Shown here: piece by piece, positions 30,822 through 40,478 of the stretch | How the letters are laid out: each line of letters begins with the position of its first letter | Numbering within the stretch: position 1 is the stretch's first letter | From: Nostoc sp. UHCC 0302 | GTDB lineage: Bacteria > Cyanobacteriota > Cyanobacteriia > Cyanobacteriales > Nostocaceae | Length of the DNA: 64,000 bases | Assembly: GCF_038096175.1 (NCBI RefSeq) | Contig: NZ_CP151099.1 | Coordinates: 7,852,001-7,916,000, forward strand | Direction: 5' to 3' | Notes under the pieces: generated by a model | The model's database searches: none | The model's input: only the letters and a program-made list of their open reading frames with translations | Told to the model about the DNA's origin: nothing | Position numbers and translations under genes: made by a program

Positions 30822-31199
30822 TTAGTGAATTCTCTCCCTAAGTAATTGTTCTTCTAGAGCAGCAATGCGATTGTACGCTGCTGTTAATTGTGCTGTCAGT
30901 CGTTGTATTTGAATTTCTGGTGTTAAGTTTTTATCTCCAGCTTGACGGCTCATATCTAGGTAAACGCCGTCTGTCAATACATCTTTGTGTTCTAGTTCTT
31001 CTTGCTTAAAACCGACATATCCTTTTAAATAGTAGCCCCCAGCTTCACTATTTTCTAAATAATTATCCCTTGCCTGTGTTTTTGCTAAAGAACAGTCTGA
31101 TAAAGCTTGAGCAACTTTTGTATCAAGTTGCTCAATCACCTGGCAGAGGGCATCCAGTTTATGGCTCAACGTCAGGATTTGCTTCTCTAATGGCTCCAT
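30822..31199 (-). CDS. Unrecognised 125-residue coiled-coil protein
   Basis: ATG at 31199 has a good AAGGGTG ribosome binding site about six bases upstream. The protein has an N-terminal coiled coil (QILTLSHKLDALCQVIEQLDTKV), a central conserved-looking block without helix periodicity (GGYYLKGYVGFKQEELEHKDVLTDGVYLDM, here given in part), and a C-terminal coiled coil (IQRLTAQLTAAYNRIAALEEQL). There is no signal peptide. Composition is that of a real soluble protein. I do not recognise the family. It is convergent with cobT and stands alone, with a 750-base gap upstream. Confidence 0.65.
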   Translation of the reverse strand: MEPLEKQILTLSHKLDALCQVIEQLDTKVAQALSDCSLAKTQARDNYLENSEAGGYYLKGYVGFKQEELEHKDVLTDGVYLDMSRQAGDKNLTPEIQIQRLTAQLTAAYNRIAALEEQLLRERIH

Positions 31200-31957
31200 T
31201 TAACACCCTTGTCCGCATATTTTCTCTATGTTATTCAATTTACTGTTAATCTTAACTATACTTATGATTTATTTAAGTATTCATATTTTTTATCGTAATC
31301 TGATACTCAAGTTTTTAAATTTAGACATAACTAAATAATTCCTACAAGTAATGCTACACAGCATTATTGAGGAAAGTTAACTTAACACAGTTATTGTGAG
31401 GAAAAATCGCTAAATATCATCATTTATTGAGATTTATCAGCCTAAATTAGAAAATAAAACTCAGCGAATCCCAAATTTATTGCTCTTACTAAGATTTGTC
31501 TAAGAACAAATTTGGAGCTAGTAAAGTGCGTTAACGCAGTGTATAGAAGATTAATGGCGGTATGTTACGGCGAAAATATTCGTAAATTTCTATAGAAATT
31601 ACACTTGAAATTGCGCCTCACCCACTACTAAAAATTTAATGTTTACTTAATAAATGAGTTCTAGAATATGAACAAGAGAAGTAATCTATAAGTCGATGAC
31701 CGAGGTAATAAGTAACACTATTAGGGAGAATTTGTTAACTCAGGAATTAAAACAGCCCAAAACCACAAAATATCATTACTAACTACCTAAAAAAGCTTAA
31801 ATATTAAATATGTATTTGAGAAACTTACTGGTTTTTAAGGAGATTAGGTAAAGAGCCAGGAGCAATTTGTACTCATAGTTTTCGCAATTACTTAGACTCT
31901 GCTGCACTTCTGCTTAATATAGATTAGGTATTATCTAAAATCTCAAATCCCAAATCG
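31200..31957. other. 758-base AT-rich gap
   Basis: No open frame, tRNA-like fold or clear terminator found by reading. It lies between two divergent genes and is unusually long for such a position. A small RNA or long 5' leaders are possible but nothing specific supports one. Confidence 0.4.
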
Positions 31958-33112
31958 ATGGATCGACGGTCTTTTTTGGTAGGGACAAGTACACTGGCAC
32001 TTTCGCAACTGCTTTTTGGCTGTAGTGGAAACAACCAGACGAATCTAAAAGTACAGTTATTAAAAGGTTCTATACCAGGTCAAATAGTTAATCAATTTAA
32101 AAAAAGTTTGCAGCAGCGGGTTGAAGTGAAGTTTACGCCCGTCGCACAGATACAGGATTTATTTAAAGAACTGCAAAACTGGCAGCAGAAACCAGGAACT
32201 GCTGAAGAAGGATGGAGTCGGTTTATACCATTTAGACAAGGACAAAAAGTAGCTTTAGCTGACCTAGTGACATTGGGAGATTACTGGCTAAAAGCCGCGA
32301 TTGAGCAGAAACTGATTCAACCACTCCAAGAGGTGCAAGGAAACCAATTAAAGCAGTGGGCTACTTTGGATGAAAAGTGGAAGACGTTGGTAACACGCGA
32401 TGAACAAGGCAACTTGAATCCTCAAGGAAAAGTTTGGGCTGCCCCCTACCGCTGGGGTAGTACAGTGATTGTTTATAATCGTGACAAATTTCGAGACTTG
32501 GGTTGGACACCTAAAGATTGGAGTGATTTGTGGCGAGAGGAATTGCGATCGCGTATTTCTTTACTAGACCAGCCCAGAGAAGTGATTGGTTTAGCCTTAA
32601 AAAAACTAGGCAAATCGTACAACACAGAGAATATTGATCAAGTCCCAAACTTGGAAAAGGAATTACAGACATTAAACCAACAGGTAAAATTCTACAGTTC
32701 CAATAACTACCTAGAACCTCTAATTATGGGAGATACTTGGCTAGCAGTTGGTTGGTCAAGCGATGTATTGCCAGCACTAGGGCGTTATCCACAACTGAGG
32801 GTAGTTGTCCCCCAATCAGGAACAGCAATTTGGGCAGACTTATGGGTGCGCCCTGCAAGTGTTGCTCAGAATGCTTTATCATCCCAGTGGATTGATTTTT
32901 GTTGGCAGCCAAACACCGCTAAACAAATTTCTCTGTTAACCAAAAGTAATTCACCAATTTCTACAGATATTGTTGCTTCCAATTTAGAAGAACCGTTTCG
33001 CAGTCTGTTACAGAGCGATCGCGAAGTTTTCGACAAAAGTGAATTTCTGCTTCCCCTACCTGCATCGGCAGCGAAACAGTATCAGACTTTATTCGCCAAA
33101 ATTAAAGGTTGA
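31958..33112 (+). CDS. PotD-like extracellular solute-binding lipoprotein
   Basis: A 384-residue periplasmic binding protein. The N-terminus MDRRSFLVGTSTLALSQLLF followed by GCSG combines a Tat-like RR motif (DRRSFL) with a lipobox Cys at residue 22. The mature part has a periplasmic-binding-protein fold with features of the spermidine/putrescine group: KVWAAPYRWGSTVIVYNRDKF, WSDLWREELRSRISLLDQPRE and MGDTWLAVGWSSD. Polyamines are a reasonable guess at the ligand but not certain. No permease or ATPase gene is adjacent. The start ATG at 31958 fits the signal peptide. Confidence 0.87.
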   Translation: MDRRSFLVGTSTLALSQLLFGCSGNNQTNLKVQLLKGSIPGQIVNQFKKSLQQRVEVKFTPVAQIQDLFKELQNWQQKPGTAEEGWSRFIPFRQGQKVALADLVTLGDYWLKAAIEQKLIQPLQEVQGNQLKQWATLDEKWKTLVTRDEQGNLNPQGKVWAAPYRWGSTVIVYNRDKFRDLGWTPKDWSDLWREELRSRISLLDQPREVIGLALKKLGKSYNTENIDQVPNLEKELQTLNQQVKFYSSNNYLEPLIMGDTWLAVGWSSDVLPALGRYPQLRVVVPQSGTAIWADLWVRPASVAQNALSSQWIDFCWQPNTAKQISLLTKSNSPISTDIVASNLEEPFRSLLQSDREVFDKSEFLLPLPASAAKQYQTLFAKIKG

Positions 33113-33209
33113 TTGGGCATTGGGCATTAATCATCAGTTATTCTTCTCCCCCAGTCCCCATTACCCCTTATCCCCAGAGGGGGCCCCACCTTCCCCAGTC
33201 CCCAATTTA

Positions 33210-33734
33210 TCAAGAACGCGGTAATTTTAACCTATTCTGGATATTCATGCGGATATTACATAATGCTGGGCTTGTATCAAAGTTACAAGTGTAAGTTGCC
33301 AAAAGTTCTTTTTGGTAATTAAACACCCGAACGTTATAACTGTTCTTTCGGGCAACGCTACCCAAGAGATTCACAAAGGCGTAGCGTTCCAGATACTCTA
33401 GCAAGCCCCAATATTGCTGATTTACTATTAGGTCTACTCGCGCGGGTTCTTTCTCGGAAACCGGATATGCTATCCAGTTATCTAACAGTTTGTTCTGTGA
33501 GTTTTCTTTCGCCCACCATAAACTCGGAGTAGTTAATCCTTGTGGATTAATGGTGTTAGCTGTAATTACAGCGCCCCTCGGCTTCGTCAATAACTCTAGT
33601 TCTAAAGGCGCATTAGAAGGCGGCGGTACTGAGGTCGTTTGTGCTAGTGAGGGTAGAACTGGTAAGGTGCTGAGGCTAATAGTTAGTAGTAGTGGCAGCG
33701 ATTTCTGGCAGCCAAGCAATTTATGTTTAAGCAT
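33210..33734 (-). CDS. Unrecognised exported 174-residue protein
   Basis: A clear signal peptide (KSLPLLLTISLSTLPVLPSLAQ, cleavage probably after LAQ near residue 32) is followed by a short P/S linker and a globular domain of about 130 residues. That domain holds TPSLWWAKENSQNKLLDNWI, RVDLIVNQQYWGLLEYLERY and two cysteines (TYTCNFDTSPALCNIRM) that could form a disulfide in the periplasm. I believe it belongs to a conserved cyanobacterial family of unknown function. ATG at 33734. It is convergent with the PotD-like gene, with a short heptamer-repeat spacer at 33113-33209. Confidence 0.7.
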   Translation of the reverse strand: MLKHKLLGCQKSLPLLLTISLSTLPVLPSLAQTTSVPPPSNAPLELELLTKPRGAVITANTINPQGLTTPSLWWAKENSQNKLLDNWIAYPVSEKEPARVDLIVNQQYWGLLEYLERYAFVNLLGSVARKNSYNVRVFNYQKELLATYTCNFDTSPALCNIRMNIQNRLKLPRS

Positions 33735-33789
33735 AAGCTAGTGGGGCTTCGCGCAGTACCGGGAATTTCGAGTGGGCAAGCACAACAAT

Positions 33790-33915
33790 AAGTCTTTGAT
33801 ACTCATGAATGAGGCTCAGAACTCCATTAATGAGCCTCTGAACCTCGTGAATGAAGCTCGGAACTTCATTAATGAGCCTCTGAGCCTCGTGAATGAAGCT
33901 CAGAACTCCACACCC
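33790..33915. repeat. Tandem 21-bp repeat, about six units
   Basis: Units begin at about 33790, 33811, 33832, 33853, 33874 and 33895. They alternate between two subtypes (GAGGCTCAGAACTCCATTAAT-like and GAGCCTCTGAACCTCGTGAAT-like), giving a 42-bp higher order. The first unit (AGTCTTTGATACTCATGAAT) matches the 21-bp repeat at 39670-39740. Each unit contains GAG...CTC inverted pairs. Read on the minus strand it would code for heptads such as HEVQRLI, but the 65-codon frame has no ribosome binding site or conserved part. Confidence 0.8.
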
Positions 33916-34011
33916 AATTTTCAATCTTAGTTATGAGTAATAGATTTTACCGATTACTCATAATCTATCTAAAAATAACTAACATTGTTGTTTAACCACA
34001 CTCCAGACAAT

Positions 34012-34788
34012 CTAAACTTTGATGGCAACAATGCGGATTCGCCGATAGTCTACTGTCCAACTTCCTCGTTCATACAGTGTCGGCTTGAGTTGCTCCTCAA
34101 CAGCCGGAATTATTTGTTTTTGTTGCTCAACAGACAGTCCACCTATAAAATTACTGGCAAACATCTCAATCCAGTTGGCAATACCTACTTCCCCATCTGC
34201 TAGGGTGGTTGGACGAGTAAACAAATTGGCATAAATGACATCAAAGCCTTGCTGTTCTAGTAAAGTGGCGTATTCGCCAATACTAGGAAAATACCAAGGA
34301 TTCAGTGCTGGTGCGTTGATATTAATTGCTTCTAAAGCACTGTACAAAGCTTGAACGATCGCCTGTACATTGCCTTTACCACCAAACTCTGCGACAAAAC
34401 GCCCCCCTGTTTTTAAGGCTTGATGTATGGAAGCGATCGCTGCATCTGCTTCTTTCACCCAATGCAATGCAGCATTAGAAAATACAGCATCTAATAGCTG
34501 ATCTACTTGAAATTCCCTTGCATCAGCAACATCAAAGCGTAAATCTGGATAGTTTTGTCTTGCCTTCTCAATCATCTCAGGTGCATAGTCAATTCCGATA
34601 ACCTTCGCCCCTGTCAGAGCAATTTTTTCTGTGAGTTGTCCAGTCCCACAGCCGAGATCCAAAATAGATTCTCCTGGCTTGGGGTTGAGCAATTGCAGTA
34701 AGTCCTCGCCATATTGCCAGACAAAGGCGTGCTTATCTTCATAAAGGGAAGCGTCCCAATAAGGAGTGGGTATTGAAAGATTATTCAT
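34012..34788 (-). CDS. Class I SAM-dependent methyltransferase
   Basis: A 258-residue methyltransferase, from ATG at 34788 (MNNLSIPTPYWDASLYEDKH). SAM-binding motif I is ILDLGCGTGQLTEKIA near 45-60, followed by the acidic strand end VIGIDYAPEMI, motif II VADAREF and the post-motif DAVFSNAALHWV, the arrangement seen in trans-aconitate 2-methyltransferase and related small-molecule O-methyltransferases. The exact substrate is unknown. It is divergent from the LysR gene at 34944, and regulators of that family often control a divergent neighbour, so the two may be linked. Confidence 0.87.
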   Translation of the reverse strand: MNNLSIPTPYWDASLYEDKHAFVWQYGEDLLQLLNPKPGESILDLGCGTGQLTEKIALTGAKVIGIDYAPEMIEKARQNYPDLRFDVADAREFQVDQLLDAVFSNAALHWVKEADAAIASIHQALKTGGRFVAEFGGKGNVQAIVQALYSALEAININAPALNPWYFPSIGEYATLLEQQGFDVIYANLFTRPTTLADGEVGIANWIEMFASNFIGGLSVEQQKQIIPAVEEQLKPTLYERGSWTVDYRRIRIVAIKV

Positions 34789-34943
34789 AAGTAGTGAAAG
34801 TATGGTGTATTGGTTTGCCAATCCTCAACTATGCGCTCTAGATTGATGACGGCTTAATTATCAAAATAAAAAAAGTTTTCAATAATGTCCAATATATATT
34901 TGTCCTTTAATTAATACTTAAAAGATATGAGTTCAGGTAAAAG

Positions 34944-35837
34944 ATGGAACTACGGCATCTGCGCTATTTTGTGACTGTGGCAGAAGAACTACACTTTGGG
35001 AAGGCAGCAGAACGATTGCATATTGCTCAACCTCCCCTCAGTCAACAAATTCGCCAGCTAGAGAAGGAATTGGGTTTTGAATTGTTTCACCGGACGAAAC
35101 GAAATGTGCAGTTAACAGAAGCAGGGCAAGTGTTTCTGGGTGAAGTCCAGCAAATTTTTAAGCAATTACAGCAAGCGGTGCAAATTGGGCAACAAACCAG
35201 CAGGGGCGAAATCGGACAATTGGTCGTCGGCTTTGTCAGTTCAGCAGCGTATAATATTTTGCCTACAATTCTGCGAACCTTTCGTAGTTGCGTCCCTGGT
35301 GTAAGACTAGAGTTGCATGAATTGACTACAGATCAGCAGTTGGAGTGGTTGCAGTCAGGACGGATGGATGTGGGGTTTGTGCGTCCACCTGTGGAGGATA
35401 ATAGAGTTAGCTGGGAGACAATTTTTGAAGAACCGCTGATGGTAGCGCTTCCTGAGACACATTCGCTAGCGAATCAAGGGTATATTTGTTTGACATCCCT
35501 TGCTAATGAACCGTTCATATTATTTCCCAGGCTATTAGCGCCCGGACTCTATGATTTAATTATTAGTCTTTGCCAGCAAGCAGGTTTTAGTCCTAGTGTT
35601 GCTCAAGAAGCTATCCAAATGCAGACGATTGTGAGCTTAGTAGCAGCCGAAATGGGTGTGGCGATCGTCCCGGCATCATTGCAAAATCTCCAACGCACTG
35701 GAGTAGTTTATAGACATATTCGAGACATTCCAGATAGCAGTTTAAAAGTGCTTATAGCAATGATTTGGCGAAGCAACGATACATCGCCAATAGTGCAGAA
35801 ATTTATAGAAACTATCGCCATTCACCTTGAAGAGTAA
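34944..35837 (+). CDS. LysR-family transcriptional regulator
   Basis: A 297-residue regulator with an N-terminal winged HTH ([20 protein letters not shown], then [20 protein letters not shown]) and a C-terminal periplasmic-binding-like effector domain (about 90-295). The sequence [20 protein letters not shown] is typical of the BenM/CatM-like branch. It probably controls the divergent methyltransferase gene across a 155-base intergenic region. The last 26 bases overlap the 3' end of the convergent CHAT-TPR gene. ATG at 34944 is the natural start. Confidence 0.93.
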   Translation: MELRHLRYFVTVAEELHFGKAAERLHIAQPPLSQQIRQLEKELGFELFHRTKRNVQLTEAGQVFLGEVQQIFKQLQQAVQIGQQTSRGEIGQLVVGFVSSAAYNILPTILRTFRSCVPGVRLELHELTTDQQLEWLQSGRMDVGFVRPPVEDNRVSWETIFEEPLMVALPETHSLANQGYICLTSLANEPFILFPRLLAPGLYDLIISLCQQAGFSPSVAQEAIQMQTIVSLVAAEMGVAIVPASLQNLQRTGVVYRHIRDIPDSSLKVLIAMIWRSNDTSPIVQKFIETIAIHLEE

Positions 35838-38800
35838 AAGCTGCCCAAAAATATGGCGCTGTATATTTGGGATTTTGCCACATCTCCAACTGTGCAGCCC
35901 TGAGTGCCGCCGCAGGTCTTAAATTTTCTTTGAGCATTTTGGTATAAAATTTCGCCATTAATTCAGATGTCGCGACATCGCCTACACTCCATAAACTAAC
36001 TGCGACTCGTGGACTACCTGCATACATAAAACCTCTTGTCAACCCTACTAAGCCTTCTCCCTTAACTTCCTCTCCCAACCCGGTTTGACAAGCGCTTAAG
36101 ACTACTAATTCTGCTGGAAGGTTGAGATTAAAGATGTCTTGGAGTTGCAAAAAGCCATTCTGGGGATTTCCGGCTGAATCTACTAGAGACAGCACTATGC
36201 CAGAAAACTCTGGATGTTTAGTATTGAAAATGCCATGTGTCGCCAGATGTATGATTTGATATTGGCTCATTTGAGAACTAGTTATCGTTGCGCGATTCGC
36301 AGCAAAATCAAAAGCTGATTGGCTTAATGATTCTGGAACTAAACTCAAGATTTTTTCGGCTTCTGTGCGCGTACCTTTGAGGCGATTAAAAGTAAGATTT
36401 AAATCACTACTAGAACGCTTGAATGCTAAGGCATCTAAATCAGTGAAATTAGAATTTTTACCTGTAGTTTGACTGCCACGAGCAATATTTGATTTAAATC
36501 GCTCATCATTTTTATTAAATACTGGATCTGCTAATACAGCTAACTTCTTCACAGCAACTTTGCGATTTTTAATTTCATTTCTAATTACAGCAATAGTTGA
36601 CGCTGAAGGCGCGTTGACAATTTCGTGTTCTACTAATAAAGGTTGGAATTTTGTTTGTTTTGGATTTGGTAATGCGGCAAAGGGAATATATTGTAAAATG
36701 CCATCAGCAACAATTAGCAAACGTTTATTACCTAATTCTCTGGCTACGGGTTGCAGTAATATTTGACTTAATTTCGTGGCGACTGTAATCTGAGTTTTAG
36801 AATTGCCAGGATTGAGTAAAATTCCTCCGCCACGCGAGTCTAATTTCTCTTGGGTAATATTTTGATAGAATTGTTTGGCTAAGGTTGCAATATCTGCTTC
36901 TTTGGGCAATTCGTAACTTTTCATTCCGGTTTTTGTGACTAGCCAAAGATAGCTGTGTTCTTCTCCCAGGGAATATTGCAAAAGAATCGTATTGTCATCG
37001 AGAACTGAAGACTGAATTTGTTCGAGGTTGAGGGGTTGAGGTTGAGTAAGTGCAGCATAACGGGGACTCTTGGCACGGATATCTGCTAAAACTTGATTAT
37101 ATTTATCTAAAAGTTCGGTAATTTCTTGATTTAGTTTCTCGACTTGTTCAGAAGTGTTCTTCTCAGAAAGTAATTTGATGCGGCTTTCTTTTCTGGCATC
37201 AATTTGTTGCTGTAAACTGCGTTCTTCTGCTAAAAGTTGTGGTTCTACCCCTTGGCGAATATCTGCACGGGCTTCGGTGAGGAGTTCTAGTAGACTACGG
37301 GCGCGAGATCGCTCGCTGGCGTTGAGTGCCAGAGCATCGTATCCTTTTGATGGGTCTTTTTTGTGCAGTTGCATTAACAAGTCGATGTAGAACTTGTAAT
37401 AACCCTGTACACTGGCAAAGTAAGAAGTACGCAGTTGTTGGTTAATAATTTTAGTGCGTAAATCTTCAATGATTTTGATTGCTGCTTCAATTTGAGTCAA
37501 GGCTTGTGGTAGGTTGCCGCGATCGCGTTCTAGGCCAGCAATGTTAGAGAGGGTGGTGGCTTCCTCTGTTCTATCCCCCACCGCACGGCTTATGGGTAAA
37601 GCTTGGTTGTAGTATTTGAGCGCTTGTTGCTTTTCTCCTAGTGAAAAGTAGACACTGCCAATATTGTTGAGGGTGATGGCTTCCCCTGTTCTGTCGCCCA
37701 CTGCACGGCTTATGGGTAAAGCTTGGTTGTAGTATTTGAGCGCTTGTTGCTTTTCTCCTAGTGAGCCGTAGACAAAGCCAATATTACTGAGGGTGGGGGC
37801 TTCCCGTGTTCTATCCCCCACCGCACGGCTTATGGGTAAAGCTTGGTTGTAGTATTTGAGCGCTTGTTGCTTTTCTCCTAGTGAAGAGTAGACAAAGCCA
37901 ATATTACTGAGGGTGGGGGCTTCCCGTGTTCTATCCCCCACCGCACGGCTTATGGGTAAAGCTTGGTTGTAGTATTTGAGCGCTTGTTGCTTTTCTCCTA
38001 GTGAGTCGTAGACAAAGCCAATATTGTTGAGGGCGGTGGCTTCCCCTGTTCTGTCCCCCACTGCACGGCTTATGGATAAAGCTTGGTTGTAGTATTTGAG
38101 CGCTTGTTGCTGTTCTCCTAGTGAGCCGTAGACAAAGCCAATATTGTTGAGGGTGGTGGCTTCCCCTGTTCTATCCCCCACTGCACGCCTTATGGGTAAA
38201 ACTTGGTTGTAGTATTTGAGTGCTTGTTGCTTTTCTCCTAGTGAGTCGTAGACAAAGCCAATATTGTTGAGGGTGGTGGCTTCCACTGTTCTGTCGCCCA
38301 CTGCACGGAGTATGGGTAAAGCTTGGTTGTAGTATTTGAGCGCTTCTTGCTGTTCTCCTAGTGAGTCGTAGACACTGCCAATATTGTTGAGGGTGGTGGC
38401 TTCCCCTGTTCTGTCCCCCACTGCACGCTTTATGGGTAAAGCTTGGTTGTAGTATTTGAGCGCTTCTTGCTTTTCTCCTAGTGAAAAGTAGACAAAGCCA
38501 ATATTGTTGAGGGTGGTGGCTTCCTCTGTTCTATCCCCCACTGCACGGCTTATGGGTAAAGCTTGGTTGTAGTATTTGAGCGCTTGTTGCTGTTCTCCTA
38601 GTGAGCCGTAGACAAAGCCAATATTGTTGAGGGTGGTGGCTTCCCCTGTTCTGTCCCCCACTGCACGGCTTATGGATAAAGCTTGGTTGTAGTATTTGAG
38701 CGCTTGTTGCTGTTCTCCTAGTGAGCCGTAGACAAAGCCAATATTGTTGAGGGTGGTGGCTTCCCGTGTTCTGTCCTCCACTGCACGGAGTATGGGTAAA

Positions 38801-39573
38801 GCTTGGTTGTAGTATTTGAGCGCTTCTTGCTTTTCTCCTAATGAGTCGTAGACAAAGCCAATATTGTTGAGGGTGGTGGCTTCCCCTGTTCTATCCCCCA
38901 CTGCATGGAGTATGGGTAAAGCTTGGTTGTAGTATTTGAGCGCTTGTTGCTTTTTTCCTAGTGAAGAGTAGATTCTGCCAATACTGTTGAGGGTGGTGGC
39001 TTCCCCTGTTCTGTCCCCCACTGCATGGAGTATGGGTAAAGCTTGGTTGTAGTATTTGAGCGCTTGTTGCTTTTCTCCTAGTGAAGAGTAGATTCTGCCA
39101 ATATTGTTGAGGGTAGTGGCTTCCCCTGTTCTGTCCCCCACTGCACGGAGTACGGGTAAAGCTTGGTTGTAGTATTTGAGCGCTTCTTGCTTTTTTCCTA
39201 GTGAAGAGTAGATTCTGCCAATGCCAATGAAGGTAAGGGCTTCCCAGCGTTTATCATCAACTTGTTGCCAAAGCTTCAGCGCTTCTTGCCATTTCCCAAT
39301 CGCTTGTTGCAGTGATTCTGCCGTACCTTGTTTATAAAGCTCCAACCCTTCATTCGTGGCTTTTTCAGCAGCAGCGCGAATTGCATCTTGTTGAGTTGTA
39401 CTTGGCTGTTGTGCTATCTGCAACTGTGCGCTACTCAGTTTTGCCCCCACTGTATCAGCGAGCATTACCATACTCAGCAGTAGTATTAAACTGTAACGGC
39501 TAATATTCGGTAGCAAATACCAGAATGTCCACTTAACGCAAGGCTGTCTTGATTTTTTAACTCGCTTGGTCAT
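35812..39573 (-). CDS. CHAT-domain protein with expanded TPR array
   Basis: A 1253-residue protein: a hydrophobic segment ([18 protein letters not shown], about 28-45, signal peptide or anchor), a TPR-rich half with 14 nearly identical 40-residue units (about 112-671) plus flanking degenerate ones, a coiled coil ([20 protein letters not shown]), and a C-terminal CHAT domain (about 830-1250). CHAT is a caspase-like fold; the dyad is visible as His1113 in IHLATHGIF and Cys1162 in [12 protein letters not shown], so protease activity is possible. Cyanobacterial CHAT-TPR proteins include HetF, but this one differs in its repeats. Some CHAT proteins act as immune effectors, while others work in development. 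ATG at 39573 follows an AGGA box. Confidence 0.92.
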   Translation of the reverse strand: MTKRVKKSRQPCVKWTFWYLLPNISRYSLILLLSMVMLADTVGAKLSSAQLQIAQQPSTTQQDAIRAAAEKATNEGLELYKQGTAESLQQAIGKWQEALKLWQQVDDKRWEALTFIGIGRIYSSLGKKQEALKYYNQALPVLRAVGDRTGEATTLNNIGRIYSSLGEKQQALKYYNQALPILHAVGDRTGEATTLNSIGRIYSSLGKKQQALKYYNQALPILHAVGDRTGEATTLNNIGFVYDSLGEKQEALKYYNQALPILRAVEDRTREATTLNNIGFVYGSLGEQQQALKYYNQALSISRAVGDRTGEATTLNNIGFVYGSLGEQQQALKYYNQALPISRAVGDRTEEATTLNNIGFVYFSLGEKQEALKYYNQALPIKRAVGDRTGEATTLNNIGSVYDSLGEQQEALKYYNQALPILRAVGDRTVEATTLNNIGFVYDSLGEKQQALKYYNQVLPIRRAVGDRTGEATTLNNIGFVYGSLGEQQQALKYYNQALSISRAVGDRTGEATALNNIGFVYDSLGEKQQALKYYNQALPISRAVGDRTREAPTLSNIGFVYSSLGEKQQALKYYNQALPISRAVGDRTREAPTLSNIGFVYGSLGEKQQALKYYNQALPISRAVGDRTGEAITLNNIGSVYFSLGEKQQALKYYNQALPISRAVGDRTEEATTLSNIAGLERDRGNLPQALTQIEAAIKIIEDLRTKIINQQLRTSYFASVQGYYKFYIDLLMQLHKKDPSKGYDALALNASERSRARSLLELLTEARADIRQGVEPQLLAEERSLQQQIDARKESRIKLLSEKNTSEQVEKLNQEITELLDKYNQVLADIRAKSPRYAALTQPQPLNLEQIQSSVLDDNTILLQYSLGEEHSYLWLVTKTGMKSYELPKEADIATLAKQFYQNITQEKLDSRGGGILLNPGNSKTQITVATKLSQILLQPVARELGNKRLLIVADGILQYIPFAALPNPKQTKFQPLLVEHEIVNAPSASTIAVIRNEIKNRKVAVKKLAVLADPVFNKNDERFKSNIARGSQTTGKNSNFTDLDALAFKRSSSDLNLTFNRLKGTRTEAEKILSLVPESLSQSAFDFAANRATITSSQMSQYQIIHLATHGIFNTKHPEFSGIVLSLVDSAGNPQNGFLQLQDIFNLNLPAELVVLSACQTGLGEEVKGEGLVGLTRGFMYAGSPRVAVSLWSVGDVATSELMAKFYTKMLKENLRPAAALRAAQLEMWQNPKYTAPYFWAAFTLQGEWR
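37561..39240. repeat. Fourteen tandem 120-bp repeats inside the CHAT-TPR gene
   Basis: Exactly 14 units of 120 bp with no length change, each encoding one TPR motif of the form (S)[20 protein letters not shown] then [18 protein letters not shown]. Most units differ at only a few of the 120 positions, mainly at the codons for two or three TPR surface residues. The uniform spacing and near identity suggest recent amplification or gene conversion (inference). Confidence 0.93.
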
Positions 39574-39669
39574 AAATCCTGGTAATTTGCTGATTTATAC
39601 CTACGAGTTACTATATCTCTAGTGCTTGTGCAGTTATGCAGTTTTTGGAAAGTTTTGAACTTCGTAAAT

Positions 39670-39741
39670 GAGTCTTTGATACTCGGCGATGAGTCTTTTA
39701 TACTCGTGGACGAGTCTTTGATACTCGTGGAGGAGCCTTTG
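39670..39741. repeat. Tandem 21-bp repeat, three and a half units
   Basis: Units GAGTCTTTGATACTCGGCGAT, then close copies at 39691 and 39712, and a partial one at 39733. GAGT and ACTC inside each unit can pair. The unit is shared with the first copy of the array at 33790-33915. It lies just upstream of the CHAT-TPR gene, whose promoter may be in or beside it. Confidence 0.8.
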
Positions 39742-39851
39742 CACGAAACAAAATTCACTTCATTAAGCAAAGCGTGAAGTATTCTCAAATTAGAAGCTCC
39801 GCGATCGCAATTCGTCATTTGTTAAACTCTGAATCATCATAAGGAGCAAGT

Positions 39852-40478
39852 GTGATGTTTCAAGCTTTACCAAAAACAATCACTTTTGAAGAATTCCTGA
39901 ATTTGAAACCAGACAGCGGATGCTACGAACTACATGATGGGGTAATTGTTGAAATGCAGCCAGTGGGGGATCATGAAGAGATTAATGGTTTTTTAGCTGG
40001 TGAAATAACTTTAGAGTTCAAACGATTAAAACTCCCATACATCATACCCAAGCAAGCACTGGTCAAAGTTCCTGATAGAGAATCTGGTTATTCCCCTGAT
40101 GTAATAGTCATAAATCAAAAGAATCTTTCATCAGAACCGATGTGGAAAAAGTCCTCAACGGTTACTCAAGCTGCGTCTGTTCCCCTAGTTATTGAAGTCG
40201 TCAGCACTAACTGGAAAGACGATTATGCACACAAACTTGTTGATTACGAAACTTTCGGGGTTCCTGAATACTGGATTGTTGATTATTTAGCTTTAGGTGG
40301 GAGAAGGTACATTGGGAACCCTAAACAACCGACAATTTCCATTTACTACTTAGTGGATGATGAGTATCAGGTTAACCAATTTCGAGCTACTGAGCGCATC
40401 ATATCCCCTACATTCCCAGAATTAAACTTGACAGCCGAACAAATTTTTCAAGCTGGGCGATTAGAAAATGAGTTATGA
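39852..40478 (+). CDS. Uma2-family PD-(D/E)XK nuclease-like protein
   Basis: A 208-residue Uma2 (DUF820) protein. The restriction-endonuclease-like core is intact: YSPDVIVIN (Asp) and PLVIEVVSTNWKDDYAHKLVDYE (Glu, then Lys), followed by VPEYWIVDYLALGG. Uma2 proteins occur in tens of copies in filamentous cyanobacteria; their function is unknown. AAGGAG at 39841-39846 suits GTG 39852 or ATG 39855. The last six bases overlap the end of the convergent U32 gene. Three other Uma2 copies or remnants lie in this window. Confidence 0.88.
   Translation: MMFQALPKTITFEEFLNLKPDSGCYELHDGVIVEMQPVGDHEEINGFLAGEITLEFKRLKLPYIIPKQALVKVPDRESGYSPDVIVINQKNLSSEPMWKKSSTVTQAASVPLVIEVVSTNWKDDYAHKLVDYETFGVPEYWIVDYLALGGRRYIGNPKQPTISIYYLVDDEYQVNQFRATERIISPTFPELNLTAEQIFQAGRLENEL

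Noticed and set aside
33727-33924. 65-codon minus-strand frame over the 21-bp array
   Set aside because: The frame follows from the 21-bp period. No ribosome binding site or non-repeat part was found; recorded as a repeat.
37561-39240. CRISPR array
   Set aside because: The 120-bp units are contiguous and coding, without unique spacers between short repeats. The 21-bp arrays also lack spacers.
39570-39818. 82-codon minus-strand frame over the second 21-bp array
   Set aside because: Its middle is repeated SIKDSS units from the 21-bp repeat, and it overlaps the start of the CHAT gene.
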